Below are positions 36,002-45,040 of a stretch of DNA of 64,000 nt, piece after piece (the first letter of the stretch is position 1; each line of letters begins with the position of its first letter). Below the pieces are notes generated by a model, which was given only the letters and a program-made list of their open reading frames with translations, was not told where the DNA came from and did no database searches. The position numbers and the translations under genes are program-made. The DNA is from an uncultured Bacteroidales bacterium. Lineage in GTDB: Bacteria; Bacteroidota; Bacteroidia; Bacteroidales; WCHB1-69. Location: contig CAMKLG010000003.1 of NCBI GenBank assembly GCA_946413585.1, positions 1-64,000 of the forward strand. The letters are read 5' to 3'.

Positions 36002-38824
36002 TTATTTTTGCATCGTCACTGGGTGCATATCAGCACGTGTGTAGATTTCGGGTTTGAAGTACTTCTTCATGAACTCGATCATGTCCTTCTTGGTGATGGA
36101 GTTGACCATTGCCTCGTATTCGGAAGGGTTAACCAACGGCTCGTCTTGGACAACCTTGTTGCTGATATAGCTCAACCAGAAACGGTTCGTCTGGATGTTC
36201 TTGGCACGTGTGCTCAACATCTGCTTTTTCACCAAATCCATCGTCTTACTGTCGGGTCCTTTCTTCTTGAAGTCGTTGAGGATCTTCAGGCTGGCATCGG
36301 CCAACTTGTCGGTCTTCACAGGATCACAACCCAGGAGAATCAACAGAGAGAGTTCGGGTTTCGGCAACTTGCTGGCACCCATCTGTACCATAGGAGAATA
36401 GACATCGCCCATTTTCTCACGCACGATGCGGACAAATTGGATGTCCAATGCCTCGCCAATCATGTCGGCGATAATGCTGTTCTTGTAGCTCCATTCAATA
36501 GGATTGGTGATGTACATACCCATATAACCCTGTTGCTCAGAACCTGCATAGACGGTTTGCGTAGTGGCTTTGTCGGGACGCGGTTTCAGCACACTGAGAT
36601 TGTAATTTTCTTTCTTACTACCAGTCTGCATAGAGCCGAGATAAAGTTCCACAAATTCTTTCATCTGCTTCTCATCGTAATTACCCACGAAGAAGAAGGT
36701 GAAGTCAGCGGGATTAGCAAAACGTTCTTTATAGATCTGGACAGCACGGTCGAAATTAACTTGGTTCAGATATTCGTCATCCATGGAGAAAACTTGTTTC
36801 ATATATGGATCGTGATTCATGGCAGCATCAATGAGCTGTCCTAAATACTTGTACATCGGTTGAGTGGTGAGCATTTTGATTTGCTCTTTGGTCTCTTGCA
36901 TCACAAGGTCAAAAGCGTTCGGGTCAATTCGCGGATTGGTGAAGAAGGCATTGAGGTACTGGAAGAAGAATTCCAAATCTTTGGGGGAGGAAGAGCCAGA
37001 GAAGCTCTCGGTCAGCAGGCCGATTTCAGGAGAAACGCCCGCGTTTTTACCTTTCATCTTCTTCATCAAGGAATTGTAGTCCAGACCAGCGATACCGCCA
37101 CGGTCAATGATGTCAGCGGCGAAATCAGCGGATGCAAGATCTTTCACAGGATAGAGGCTCTTACCGCCCTTACTGCTGGCGCTGAAGAGGATTTCATCGT
37201 TCTTATAGTCAGTTTTCTTCAAATAAATCGTGATACCGTTGGAGAGTGTCCATTTTTCAGCACCCACAGCGTCGATTTTCTCCACAGAAGTGATTTTGCC
37301 GGGTTTCAAGTTCTCTTTCTCCAGAATTTCTTGATCTTTATAGGTATCCACGTAAGGTTGAACGTTAGCTAATGATTTGTCTTTCAGAATGCTGAGGATT
37401 TCATCTTTGGTAGGAACGCTCACACCCTCTTTGTCGGGAGCAGTGACAATAGCCACCATATTGTCTTCGGTGACCCAATTCTTGGCCAATGCGTTAATCT
37501 CTTCCAAAGTGATGCCCTCGATGAGCTTCTTAGCGTATGTATTTTCACGTTTTGCGCCCGGAATGGGGTCCTGACGCAAGAAATTGTTGATATATTGGCT
37601 GGCAAAGCGAGCGGATTCGGTCTTTTCGGCCTCTTTGGAAGCTTTTTCGTAGCGCTCTAACAGTTCCTCTTTCGCACGGTCAAGTTCGGTTTGCAAGAAA
37701 CCATATTTCAACACACGGTAGTCTTCTTGTAAAAGTATGCGTAAAGCGTCAGGAATGTGGTTTTCCTTGGCCATAGCTTGTGCAGCGTATGCGTCAGTGT
37801 TGCCGATAAAGTCACCATAACCAGCACTAGCACCCAGGAACGGACACTTAGGATCTTGGGTCATTTCTTCGAAACGAGCATCAAACATGGTGTTGTAAAG
37901 ATCAATGCAAAGTTGTTGACGGAAATCACCGATGGTCTTCATCGGGGCGTGTTTGTGCTTACGGATGAGCATCACAGAACTGCCAGTGGCCTCTTTGTCG
38001 GTGCAGACAGCCACAAGGGGTTCCTTGTTGGCACCAATGCCGTAAATCTCTTTCTTACGAGGATTCTGTTTGGCGGGAATATTACCGAACATCGTTTTGA
38101 TCTTGGCTTCCACCTCTTTCACGTCAATATCACCAACCACGATCACAGCTTGCAAATCTGGACGGTACCAATCTTTGTAAAAATCTTTAATAACTTGATA
38201 ATCAAAAGTTTGAAGGATATCTAACTTACCGATAGGCATACGATCAGCATAACGGGAATCTTTCATCAGAACTGGCCAATACTCTTTGCGCATACGGTCG
38301 TCGGCACCGAGGCCAAGGCGGTATTCTTCGATGATGACACCGCGTTCCTCATCAATTTCCTTGTTGTCGTAAAGCAGACCAGCGGCCCAGCCACGAAGGA
38401 TCTTGAGACCAAGGTCGATGTTGCCGGGATCGTCCGTCGGCATGGGAATCATATAAACGGTCTCGTCAAAACTGGTGTAAGCGTTAAGGTCAGCACCAAA
38501 CACGACACCCTTGCTACGCAAGTGATCCACCACGCTGTTGCTCGGGAAGCCTTCGATACCGTTGAAAGCCATGTGCTCTGTGAAGTGCGCCAAACCTTGT
38601 TGATTGTCGTTCTCCTGATTGGAGCCGGCGTTCACGGCGAGACGGAACTCCACACGGTCCTTCGGGTAAGTGTTACGACGGATGTAATAGGTCATGCCGT
38701 TGTCCAACTTACCAATAGTTACATTTGGATCCGCTTTAATAGGATCATTCAGATTCAGGTCTTTCTGCGCAAATACTACCACTGCACAGAAAACAGCCAT
38801 CATAAACAAAAAAACTTTTTTCAT
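36002..38824 (-). CDS. M16 family zinc metallopeptidase (pitrilysin/insulinase-like)
   Basis: A 940-residue secreted or periplasmic peptidase: signal peptide at 1-19 (VFCAVVVFAQ), then two M16 halves. The active half has the inverted zinc motif HFTEH (H80, E83, H84) and the third ligand Glu in EERGVIIEEYRLG. The second half (after about 500) has no such motif, as expected for the non-catalytic domain. Substrates are probably peptides or misfolded polypeptides. It is monocistronic, with a promoter at 38911-38919. Confidence 0.95.
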   Translation of the reverse strand: MKKVFLFMMAVFCAVVVFAQKDLNLNDPIKADPNVTIGKLDNGMTYYIRRNTYPKDRVEFRLAVNAGSNQENDNQQGLAHFTEHMAFNGIEGFPSNSVVDHLRSKGVVFGADLNAYTSFDETVYMIPMPTDDPGNIDLGLKILRGWAAGLLYDNKEIDEERGVIIEEYRLGLGADDRMRKEYWPVLMKDSRYADRMPIGKLDILQTFDYQVIKDFYKDWYRPDLQAVIVVGDIDVKEVEAKIKTMFGNIPAKQNPRKKEIYGIGANKEPLVAVCTDKEATGSSVMLIRKHKHAPMKTIGDFRQQLCIDLYNTMFDARFEEMTQDPKCPFLGASAGYGDFIGNTDAYAAQAMAKENHIPDALRILLQEDYRVLKYGFLQTELDRAKEELLERYEKASKEAEKTESARFASQYINNFLRQDPIPGAKRENTYAKKLIEGITLEEINALAKNWVTEDNMVAIVTAPDKEGVSVPTKDEILSILKDKSLANVQPYVDTYKDQEILEKENLKPGKITSVEKIDAVGAEKWTLSNGITIYLKKTDYKNDEILFSASSKGGKSLYPVKDLASADFAADIIDRGGIAGLDYNSLMKKMKGKNAGVSPEIGLLTESFSGSSSPKDLEFFFQYLNAFFTNPRIDPNAFDLVMQETKEQIKMLTTQPMYKYLGQLIDAAMNHDPYMKQVFSMDDEYLNQVNFDRAVQIYKERFANPADFTFFFVGNYDEKQMKEFVELYLGSMQTGSKKENYNLSVLKPRPDKATTQTVYAGSEQQGYMGMYITNPIEWSYKNSIIADMIGEALDIQFVRIVREKMGDVYSPMVQMGASKLPKPELSLLILLGCDPVKTDKLADASLKILNDFKKKGPDSKTMDLVKKQMLSTRAKNIQTNRFWLSYISNKVVQDEPLVNPSEYEAMVNSITKKDMIEFMKKYFKPEIYTRADMHPVTMQK

Positions 38825-38910
38825 AGATAATTTTATTTAACGAAAAATTCTAAGCTTTAGATGCAAAAAAATCGATATTATTACAAGGAAATCTGTTTTT
38901 TTTATCGGCG

Positions 38911-38919
38911 GCAAAAATA
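38911..38919 (-). promoter_or_regulatory. -7 box TATTTTTGC for the M16 peptidase
   Basis: Perfect match about 86 bases upstream of the ATG at 38824, so the leader would be fairly long. Confidence 0.6.
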
Positions 38920-38931
38920 CGAAAAAAAATG

Positions 38932-38940
38932 TACTTTTGC
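38932..38940 (+). promoter_or_regulatory. -7 box TACTTTTGC for gldF-gldG
   Basis: Good match 18 bases before the gldF ATG, divergent to the M16 box only 12 bases away. Confidence 0.7.
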
Positions 38941-38958
38941 GAAATTTTTTTGTAAGGT

Positions 38959-39690
38959 ATGTTTAGTCTTTATATCAAAGAACTTAAGGCTTTTTTGAGC
39001 TCCATTATCGGGTATATTTTCATTGGAGTTTTCCTAATTGTTTCTGGTTTGTTCATTTGGGTTTTTCCAAATGTGAACAACGTGATGGAGTCAGGTCTGG
39101 CAGACTTGCAAGGCTTGTTCAGCCTATCCCAGTTCCTTTTCCTCTTTTTAGTGCCAGCCATCACGATGCGTTCATTCGCGGAAGAAAAACGCACCGGCAC
39201 AATGGATTTTCTACTCACACTTCCACTGACCGACATGCAGATTGTTTGGGCTAAGTTCTTGGCTTGTTTGACGTTGCTGGTCATCGCCTTGCTCCCCACA
39301 CTCGTCTATGTCATCACCGTCTATTGGATCGGAAATCCTGTGGGCAACATTGACATGGGCAGCACTTGGGGTTCCTATCTCGGTTTGCTATTCCTTGGTG
39401 CTGCATTCATCGCCATCGGTCTTTTCTCTTCCAGCATCACCAACAACCAGATTGTGGCGTTCATCATCGCTGCTCTACTCTGCTTCATCCTCTCTTTCGG
39501 CTTCGCCTTCATCTACTCTTTCGATGCCCTCGGCAACTTCGGCTACTACTTGAAAACCCTTGGCATTGAACATCACTATGCCTCTATCAGCCAAGGCGTT
39601 ATCGACACTCGCGATGTCATCTATTTCTGTAGTGTGATCTTCATTTTCCTCTATTCCACCCGTTTAGTATTATTGAGTCGCAAATGGTAA
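38959..39690 (+). CDS. gldF: Gliding-associated ABC transporter permease GldF
   Basis: A 243-residue ABC-2 type permease with six helices. MFSLYIKELKAFLSSIIGYIFIGVF is the GldF opening and FAEEKRTGTMDFLLTLPLTDMQIVWAKF the ABC-2 cytoplasmic loop. In Flavobacterium GldA-GldF-GldG form an ABC transporter needed for gliding and T9SS function. No gldA ATPase gene is near. The stop overlaps the gldG start (ATGGTAA), so translation is coupled. Confidence 0.93.
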   Translation: MFSLYIKELKAFLSSIIGYIFIGVFLIVSGLFIWVFPNVNNVMESGLADLQGLFSLSQFLFLFLVPAITMRSFAEEKRTGTMDFLLTLPLTDMQIVWAKFLACLTLLVIALLPTLVYVITVYWIGNPVGNIDMGSTWGSYLGLLFLGAAFIAIGLFSSSITNNQIVAFIIAALLCFILSFGFAFIYSFDALGNFGYYLKTLGIEHHYASISQGVIDTRDVIYFCSVIFIFLYSTRLVLLSRKW

Positions 39691-41471
39691 AATCGTTGAG
39701 CATTATGAGTAAAAACATCAATATACAGAGCAAACAATTCAAAAGACGCACTCTTTTAGGACTTTTGGCCGTCATTGCCATTGTCGTAGTCGTCAATTTA
39801 TTGTCCTCTTCCTTCTTCTATCGTATTGATTTGACGAAAGATAAACGTCATTCACTATCCAAGAGCACCATTGAGATGCTGAAGAACCTGGAAGACAGGG
39901 TTTATTATCGCGTTTATCTGAAAGGGAAGGATCAGCCTGCTGATTATCAGCTGTTTGCAAAACAGGTGGAACAGATGTTACAGACGTTCCGCAGCTATTC
40001 CAAGAATGTCTATTTCGAATTTATAGACCCTATCGAGGGTAAGACGAATGAAGAGTTGAACTCCATTTTAGGCGAATTTGTGAAAAAAGGACTGGAGCCC
40101 ATTCCCATCAGTCGTGAGGATGCCGGCGGTTACTCCACACACGTGGTGATTCCGGGTGCCATCGTTTCCTATCGAAACCAAGAATATCCCGCCAAAGTGG
40201 TGGTCGCCGACCCCTCGGGCAACAACGACTGGGTGAAATACTCCAATGAAGAGCTGGAGTACAACCTGGTGATGCCGATCCGCCGTCTGTTGAAGACCGA
40301 GAAACCGAAGGTGGCCTACCTGGATGGCCATGGAGAGTTGGATTTCTGGAGTACCTGCTGGACAGCCATGCAGTTACAACGTTTCTACAATGTCAGCCGC
40401 ATCACCCTAGACGGCAAAATCAATGCTCTGCGCAATATCTCAGTAGATGATACGGTGACGGCTAATTTGGTGCTCGGGGACAACAAATACGACGTGTTGA
40501 TTGTGGCGCAACCAACCCAGCCGTTCCGCGAATACGACAAGTACATCATCGACCAATTTATCATGCGCGGCGGTAAAGTGCTGTGGCTCATTGACAACAC
40601 CACGGCCTCCTTAGACAGCTTGCAACATGCGGGCGAGTTCTTCGCCACGCCACGAGCCCTCTATATCAACGACCTGTTCTTCACTTACGGGGTGCGCATC
40701 AATACCGACCTGATACAGGATCTGAGCTGCATGCCTGTGCCTCAACAGGTGAGTATCATTGGCGACCAACCACAATACAAATTCATGGCTTTCCCTTATA
40801 GTCTTGACATTGTGAATTTTAGCGACCATCCCATTGTGAGGAACCTCAAAGATGTCAAATCCGACTTTGCCGGCACTATTGACCTCGTGGGCAACAACGC
40901 CGATCTGACGAAAACCGTGTTGATGACCACTTCTGAACGCACGAAAGTGGTGCCCACCCCCTCTATCGTGACCCTGAGAGTGGGCATGGTGAAACCCAAT
41001 TTGCAAGAGTTTTCCAATCGAAACGTACCTATCGCTGTGTTAGTGGAAGGCAACTTCCAGTCGGCATTCAAGGGCATCCTGCCTATCGAGTTCGACACTA
41101 TCAAAGAGCTGGATTTCCGCGACCACAGCGAATTCACGCGACAGATTTTCGTTTCCGACGGAGACATCATCCGCAACCCGTTCGACAGCAAACGTAACCA
41201 GCCTTATCCTGCCGGATTCGACATCTACACACGCCAAACTTTCGACAACACACAGTTCATCGTCAACTGTGTCAATTACTTATGCGCAGACGACGACCTT
41301 TTGCAGCTACGTGCCAAAAACTTCAAAATCGGGTCGCTCAACAACGAGAAAACGCGCAACCACAAGGTGTTAATCGCCGCCCTTAACATCGGCATCCCGT
41401 TACTGCTCATCGCTCTCATGGGAACAGTGCTGATTATTATTCGAAAGGTACGATTCTCGAAAAAGGCTTAG
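39684..41471 (+). CDS. gldG: Gliding-associated protein GldG (ABC transporter auxiliary subunit)
   Basis: A 595-residue protein with a helix near the N-terminus (LLGLLAVIAIVVVVNLL), a large external domain and a C-terminal helix (VLIAALNIGIPLLLIALMGTVLIII). RIDLTKDKRHSLSKSTIEMLKNL is the family opening; VAYLDGHGELDF belongs to the ABC-type uncharacterised (DUF4350-like) fold. It partners GldF. The ATG at 39684 overlaps gldF; MSKNINIQ at 39705 is an alternative start. Confidence 0.93.
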   Translation: MVKSLSIMSKNINIQSKQFKRRTLLGLLAVIAIVVVVNLLSSSFFYRIDLTKDKRHSLSKSTIEMLKNLEDRVYYRVYLKGKDQPADYQLFAKQVEQMLQTFRSYSKNVYFEFIDPIEGKTNEELNSILGEFVKKGLEPIPISREDAGGYSTHVVIPGAIVSYRNQEYPAKVVVADPSGNNDWVKYSNEELEYNLVMPIRRLLKTEKPKVAYLDGHGELDFWSTCWTAMQLQRFYNVSRITLDGKINALRNISVDDTVTANLVLGDNKYDVLIVAQPTQPFREYDKYIIDQFIMRGGKVLWLIDNTTASLDSLQHAGEFFATPRALYINDLFFTYGVRINTDLIQDLSCMPVPQQVSIIGDQPQYKFMAFPYSLDIVNFSDHPIVRNLKDVKSDFAGTIDLVGNNADLTKTVLMTTSERTKVVPTPSIVTLRVGMVKPNLQEFSNRNVPIAVLVEGNFQSAFKGILPIEFDTIKELDFRDHSEFTRQIFVSDGDIIRNPFDSKRNQPYPAGFDIYTRQTFDNTQFIVNCVNYLCADDDLLQLRAKNFKIGSLNNEKTRNHKVLIAALNIGIPLLLIALMGTVLIIIRKVRFSKKA

Positions 41472-41520
41472 AGGTAAAAAGGGACTTTCTAAGTCTCTAA
41501 GTCTTTGTCCTTAAAGCTCA

Positions 41521-41557
41521 AAAAAAAAAACGCCTCCGGAAAGGAGACGTTTTTTTG
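41521..41557. terminator. Bidirectional terminator between gldG and rpmA
   Basis: AACGCCTCC and GGAGACGTT pair (one mismatch) around GGAAA-type loop bases. A 10-base A-run on the left and 7 T on the right give U-tracts in both directions. Confidence 0.9.
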
Positions 41558-41576
41558 AATCTGGACAATTAATCTA

Positions 41577-41837
41577 CTACTCTTGGGTAGGAACCACAGA
41601 AACGTAAGATCTGTCTTTATAGGTTTTCTTGAATTCAACGATGCCGTCGCACAATGCGAAAAGCGTGTGGTCTTTACCCATACCCACGTTCTTACCAGGA
41701 TTGTGGACAGTACCTCTTTGGCGAACGATGATGTTGCCAGCCTTGGCGAATTGACCGCCGAAAATTTTCAAACCTAATCTTTTGCTAGCTGATTCGCGGC
41801 CGTTCTGAGAACTACCGACACCTTTTTTATGAGCCAT
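41577..41837 (-). CDS. rpmA: 50S ribosomal protein L27
   Basis: An 86-residue large-subunit protein near the peptidyl transferase centre. [24 protein letters not shown] is the classic start, and [24 protein letters not shown] continues the family. No Gram-positive type N-terminal extension needing cleavage is present. It follows rplU at 31 bp, as in most bacteria. Confidence 0.98.
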   Translation of the reverse strand: MAHKKGVGSSQNGRESASKRLGLKIFGGQFAKAGNIIVRQRGTVHNPGKNVGMGKDHTLFALCDGIVEFKKTYKDRSYVSVVPTQE

Positions 41838-41868
41838 AAGTCTAAATTTTAATCGTTAATACTAATTT

Positions 41869-42180
41869 TTACAGAGCGATGTTATCAATCTTGATGGAGG
41901 TCAAGCATTGACGATGACCATTCAGTTTCTGATAACCTTTTCTTCTTTTCTTCTTGAAAACAAGAACTTTGTCACCTTTCAGGTGTTGGAGAACGGTAGC
42001 GGTTACGGCGGCACCGGAAACGGTCGGAGTACCCACTTTGACATCACCGTCATTATCCACTAACATTACGCGGTCAAATGTGACTTGCGCACCTTCTTCA
42101 GCCTTGAGGCGCTGAACATAGACTCTGCGGTCTTTTTCAACCTTGAATTGTTGCCCGGCTATTTCTACAATTGCGTACAT
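41869..42180 (-). CDS. rplU: 50S ribosomal protein L21
   Basis: A 103-residue L21, starting MYAIVEIAGQQFKVEKDRRV. VLQHLKGDKVLVFKKKRRKGYQKLNGHRQ is the RNA-binding signature. The frame extends far upstream (to 42462) but L21 proteins begin at MYAIV and the -7 box at 42215-42223 lies between, so I use 42180. Confidence 0.98.
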   Translation of the reverse strand: MYAIVEIAGQQFKVEKDRRVYVQRLKAEEGAQVTFDRVMLVDNDGDVKVGTPTVSGAAVTATVLQHLKGDKVLVFKKKRRKGYQKLNGHRQCLTSIKIDNIAL

Positions 42181-42214
42181 TTTGGTATAATTTTTGTTTG
42201 TAATTTTTTGGGCG

Positions 42215-42223
42215 GCAAAAATA
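42215..42223 (-). promoter_or_regulatory. -7 box TATTTTTGC for rplU-rpmA
   Basis: Perfect box 34 bases upstream of the rplU ATG. Confidence 0.72.
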
Positions 42224-42283
42224 AAATTTTTTTTGATACAAATTTTTCGCCTGCAATTTTTTTTAAACTTTTCCGTTATAAGG

Positions 42284-42291
42284 TAGTTTTG
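42284..42291 (+). promoter_or_regulatory. -7 box TAGTTTTG for the HtrA-like protease
   Basis: TAnnTTTG match 13 bases before the start at 42305. Confidence 0.55.
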
Positions 42292-42304
42292 AACGAAAAT
42301 AAAA

Positions 42305-43429
42305 ATGAAAAAAACAAAAGATATGAAGACTTTAAGAAGCATTAAATGGCTGTTATTCACAGTATTACTCACATCCATCACAACTTTTTCAGGATGTGCC
42401 CAACAAGAAAACCGTTCACCGAGATATGTAGATTTGACCGACGCGGCCGAGTCATCTGTCAATGCTGTAGTCTATATCAAGACCGAATTTACGCAGAAAA
42501 ACTCCATGTGGGATGATTTTTTCGGCGGCACAATATGGGAACATTTCTTCGGTTCCGCACCGAGCACCTACCCGGTTCAAGCAGCCGGTTCGGGGGTCAT
42601 CATCTCTTCCGATGGCTACATTGTGACCAACAACCACGTGGTGCAAGATGCCGAAAAAATCACCATCACACTGAACGACAAACGCGAATATGACGGCGAA
42701 ATCATTGGCACCGACCCCGCCTCCGACCTCGCGCTCATCAAAATCAACGAAACTCGTCTCCCCTATTTGAAGTTCGCGAACTCTGATTCCGTGCGTATCG
42801 GTGAATGGGTTCTGGCCATTGGCAACCCTATGGGCCTTAACTCCACCGTAACCGCCGGCATCATCAGCGCAAAAGCACGTCAGCTGAGCACAGGTCGCGG
42901 CAACACCTCTGACGAAGTCTATCTCCAAACCGACGCTGCTGTGAATTCCGGTAACTCGGGCGGTGCGCTCGTTGACGCTACCGGCCGCTTGGTCGGCATC
43001 AATACCGCCATCGCATCTGGCAACGGTTACTACACAGGCTACTCCTTCGCCATCCCGTCCAACATCGTGCAAAAAATCAGCTACGACCTGCAACATTATG
43101 GCGTCACCCAACAAGCATACCTCGGCGTTTCCATCATGGAACTGAATGCCACCAACGCTAAAGAACTGAACCTCAGCGATGTAAACGGTATCTATGTGGC
43201 CGAAGTGTCCGACAACGGTGCTGCCGCTCAAAACGGTTTCCAAGAAGGCGATGTCATCACTCACATCGACAATACGCCCATAAATAGCCTCCCTGAGGTG
43301 CGTGGAGTTCTCAAAACCAAGTCACCAGGCGACAAAGTGGAGGTCATTATAGTCCGAAACAAAGAAAAAATTACAAAAAATGTAACTTTATTAAATAGTC
43401 AAGGTACAACAGAAAAGGTTGAAAAATAA
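42305..43429 (+). CDS. HtrA/DegQ-like serine protease lipoprotein with one PDZ domain
   Basis: A periplasmic quality-control protease. A signal peptide ends in a lipobox (TTFSGC/AQQ), so it is probably a lipoprotein. The trypsin-like domain has its triad at His111 (TNNHVV), Asp141 (ASDLALIKI) and Ser218 (AAVNSGNSGGAL). One PDZ domain (about 275-365: LGVSIMELN ... VSDNGAAAQNGFQEGDVITHIDN) follows. At 374 residues it lacks the second PDZ of DegP. A second in-frame start (MKTLRS, 42323) is possible. Its 3' end is partly duplicated just downstream. Confidence 0.95.
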   Translation: MKKTKDMKTLRSIKWLLFTVLLTSITTFSGCAQQENRSPRYVDLTDAAESSVNAVVYIKTEFTQKNSMWDDFFGGTIWEHFFGSAPSTYPVQAAGSGVIISSDGYIVTNNHVVQDAEKITITLNDKREYDGEIIGTDPASDLALIKINETRLPYLKFANSDSVRIGEWVLAIGNPMGLNSTVTAGIISAKARQLSTGRGNTSDEVYLQTDAAVNSGNSGGALVDATGRLVGINTAIASGNGYYTGYSFAIPSNIVQKISYDLQHYGVTQQAYLGVSIMELNATNAKELNLSDVNGIYVAEVSDNGAAAQNGFQEGDVITHIDNTPINSLPEVRGVLKTKSPGDKVEVIIVRNKEKITKNVTLLNSQGTTEKVEK

Positions 43430-43520
43430 ATGGTTATTGGCAAACAGCCAAAGTCATAAAAGCTATTCCATGAGCAGTCCCAATAAGGGCAATAGTACGA
43501 TAGAAAAAGTTGAAAAGTCA
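43400..43520 (+). repeat. Imperfect direct repeat of the htrA 3' end
   Basis: The last htrA codons (encoding SQGTTEKVEK) recur about 95 bp later as codons for KGNSTIEKVEKSL, in another frame and ending just before rpoD. The shared DNA word is GTAC-A-AGAAAA-GTTGAAAA. This is probably a remnant of a local duplication. Confidence 0.65.
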
Positions 43521-43526
43521 TTATAA

Positions 43527-44387
43527 ATGAGACAATTAAAAATATCGAAATCCATCACCAACCGCGATTCGGCATCGTTGGAGAGATTCCTGTCGGACAT
43601 CAGCAAGGTGCAGATGATTGGCGCGGATGAGGAGGTGGAACTGGCACGCAAAATCAAAGCCGGAGACGAGGATGCGCTTAACAAATTGGTAACCACCAAT
43701 CTGCGTTTTGTCGTCTCCGTAGCGAAACAATACCAGAATCAGGGTATCGGGTTGCAAGATCTTATCAATGAGGGTAATTTAGGCTTAATCAAAGCCGCAC
43801 AACGATTCGACGAGACACGCGGCTTTAAGTTCATCTCTTACGCCGTATGGTGGATCCGACAGGCCATCCTGCAAGCCATCGCCGACCAGTCGCGTATTGT
43901 CCGACTGCCTCTGAACCAAGTGGGTGTCATCAACAAAATCAAAAAGGAAACCGCTCGTTTGGAACAGACACTCAACCGTTTGCCCACCACAGAGGAGATT
44001 GCCAACGCAATGGATATGCCTGTGTATAAAGTGGCTGAAATCATGAAGATGAACAACCACCCGCAGTCCATCGACTCGCCCATTGCACCTAACGAGGAAA
44101 CCCGCTTCGTGGATGTGTTTGTGCACGATAACGACGACGACACCGACACCTCTTTGATGCAGGAGTCCCTGTCGTCGGAAATCAACGACCTTCTCAAGAC
44201 CCTCCCCGACAAAGAAGCAGATGTGCTGAGGCTGTTCTTCGGTATCGGCACCTCCCACGAGCATACACTCGATGAGATTGGCGACAAATTAGACCTCTCC
44301 CGCGAGCGAGTGCGTCAAATCAAGGAGCGTGCCTTGAAAAGATTGCGTCAAAACGCCAAAAACAAAAACTTAAAAAGCTACTTATAG
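43527..44387 (+). CDS. rpoD: RNA polymerase primary sigma factor (Bacteroidetes type)
   Basis: The 286-residue housekeeping sigma lacks the long region 1.1 of E. coli RpoD and starts MRQLKISKSITNRDSASLERFLSDISK, the usual Bacteroidetes form. Region 2 is NLRFVVSVAKQYQNQGIGLQDLINEGNLGLIKAAQRFDETRGFKFISYAVWWIRQAI. Region 4 carries the helix-turn-helix at the end (TLDEIGDKLDLSRERVRQIKERALKRLR). It recognises the TAnnTTTG promoters seen throughout. gldD and the LuxE-like gene follow closely. Confidence 0.97.
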   Translation: MRQLKISKSITNRDSASLERFLSDISKVQMIGADEEVELARKIKAGDEDALNKLVTTNLRFVVSVAKQYQNQGIGLQDLINEGNLGLIKAAQRFDETRGFKFISYAVWWIRQAILQAIADQSRIVRLPLNQVGVINKIKKETARLEQTLNRLPTTEEIANAMDMPVYKVAEIMKMNNHPQSIDSPIAPNEETRFVDVFVHDNDDDTDTSLMQESLSSEINDLLKTLPDKEADVLRLFFGIGTSHEHTLDEIGDKLDLSRERVRQIKERALKRLRQNAKNKNLKSYL

Positions 44388-44407
44388 GAAAAACGTCTTC
44401 TCCCTTC

Positions 44408-45040
44408 ATGAAAAAAATCTGGCTATATTTCACTTTGGCCATCATCATCAGCGGCTTTTGCGCTGCATGCAAGCCAAAACCGCTGCCTGAACCCAAACCC
44501 ATGGGCTATTTCCGTATTGAGCTGCCCGACCACCAATACAAGCCTTTGGAGGTTTCACAGTCCTTGTCCAATGGACAGGCGGACATCCGCGTTTCCCCTC
44601 CATTCACCTGCGAGCAATCGGTCCATGCCACTACCACCCTTGAGTTACAGCCGGACAATTGCTTGTGGATGAATATCACCTACCCTGAACTGAACGCCTC
44701 ACTACGGTTCACCTGTTTCAAGGTCAAAAATGCGGACAGTTTACGGAAATTGATGGTTTCAGAGGACAAAATGGTGAAATTTCACTATCAGAAAGCCGAC
44801 GATGTGCAGTATTCCATGATTCGCGATCCAGAATCGCGGATGTGGGGACAAACATACGAGATTTATGGCAAAGATGTGGCCACGCCGCTCCAATTCTGGA
44901 TTACCGACAGCGTCAACCGATTCGTGCGCGCCGCCCTCTACTTTGACGGCACACCTAACAACGACTCGTTGCAGCCTGTCATTGAATATCTTAAGGAGGA
45001 TGCTATGCACCTCATCAACACCTTCGCATGGAAGCCTTAA
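44408..45040 (+). CDS. gldD: Gliding motility lipoprotein GldD
   Basis: A 210-residue lipoprotein needed for gliding in Flavobacterium. The signal peptide ends in a lipobox (FCAAC/KPKPLPEPKP). PMGYFRIELPDHQYKPLE, SPPFTCEQS, NCLWMNITYPELNASLRFTCFKV and the C-terminal HLINTFAWKP are family features. It starts 20 bp after rpoD and overlaps the LuxE-like gene by 13 bp. Confidence 0.93.
   Translation: MKKIWLYFTLAIIISGFCAACKPKPLPEPKPMGYFRIELPDHQYKPLEVSQSLSNGQADIRVSPPFTCEQSVHATTTLELQPDNCLWMNITYPELNASLRFTCFKVKNADSLRKLMVSEDKMVKFHYQKADDVQYSMIRDPESRMWGQTYEIYGKDVATPLQFWITDSVNRFVRAALYFDGTPNNDSLQPVIEYLKEDAMHLINTFAWKP

Noticed and set aside
36008..36844. 278-codon plus-strand frame over the M16 peptidase
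   Set aside because: Shadow of the peptidase; no start signal or motif.
42452..43264. 270-codon minus-strand frame over the HtrA-like gene
   Set aside because: Antisense shadow; HtrA carries its full catalytic triad on the plus strand.
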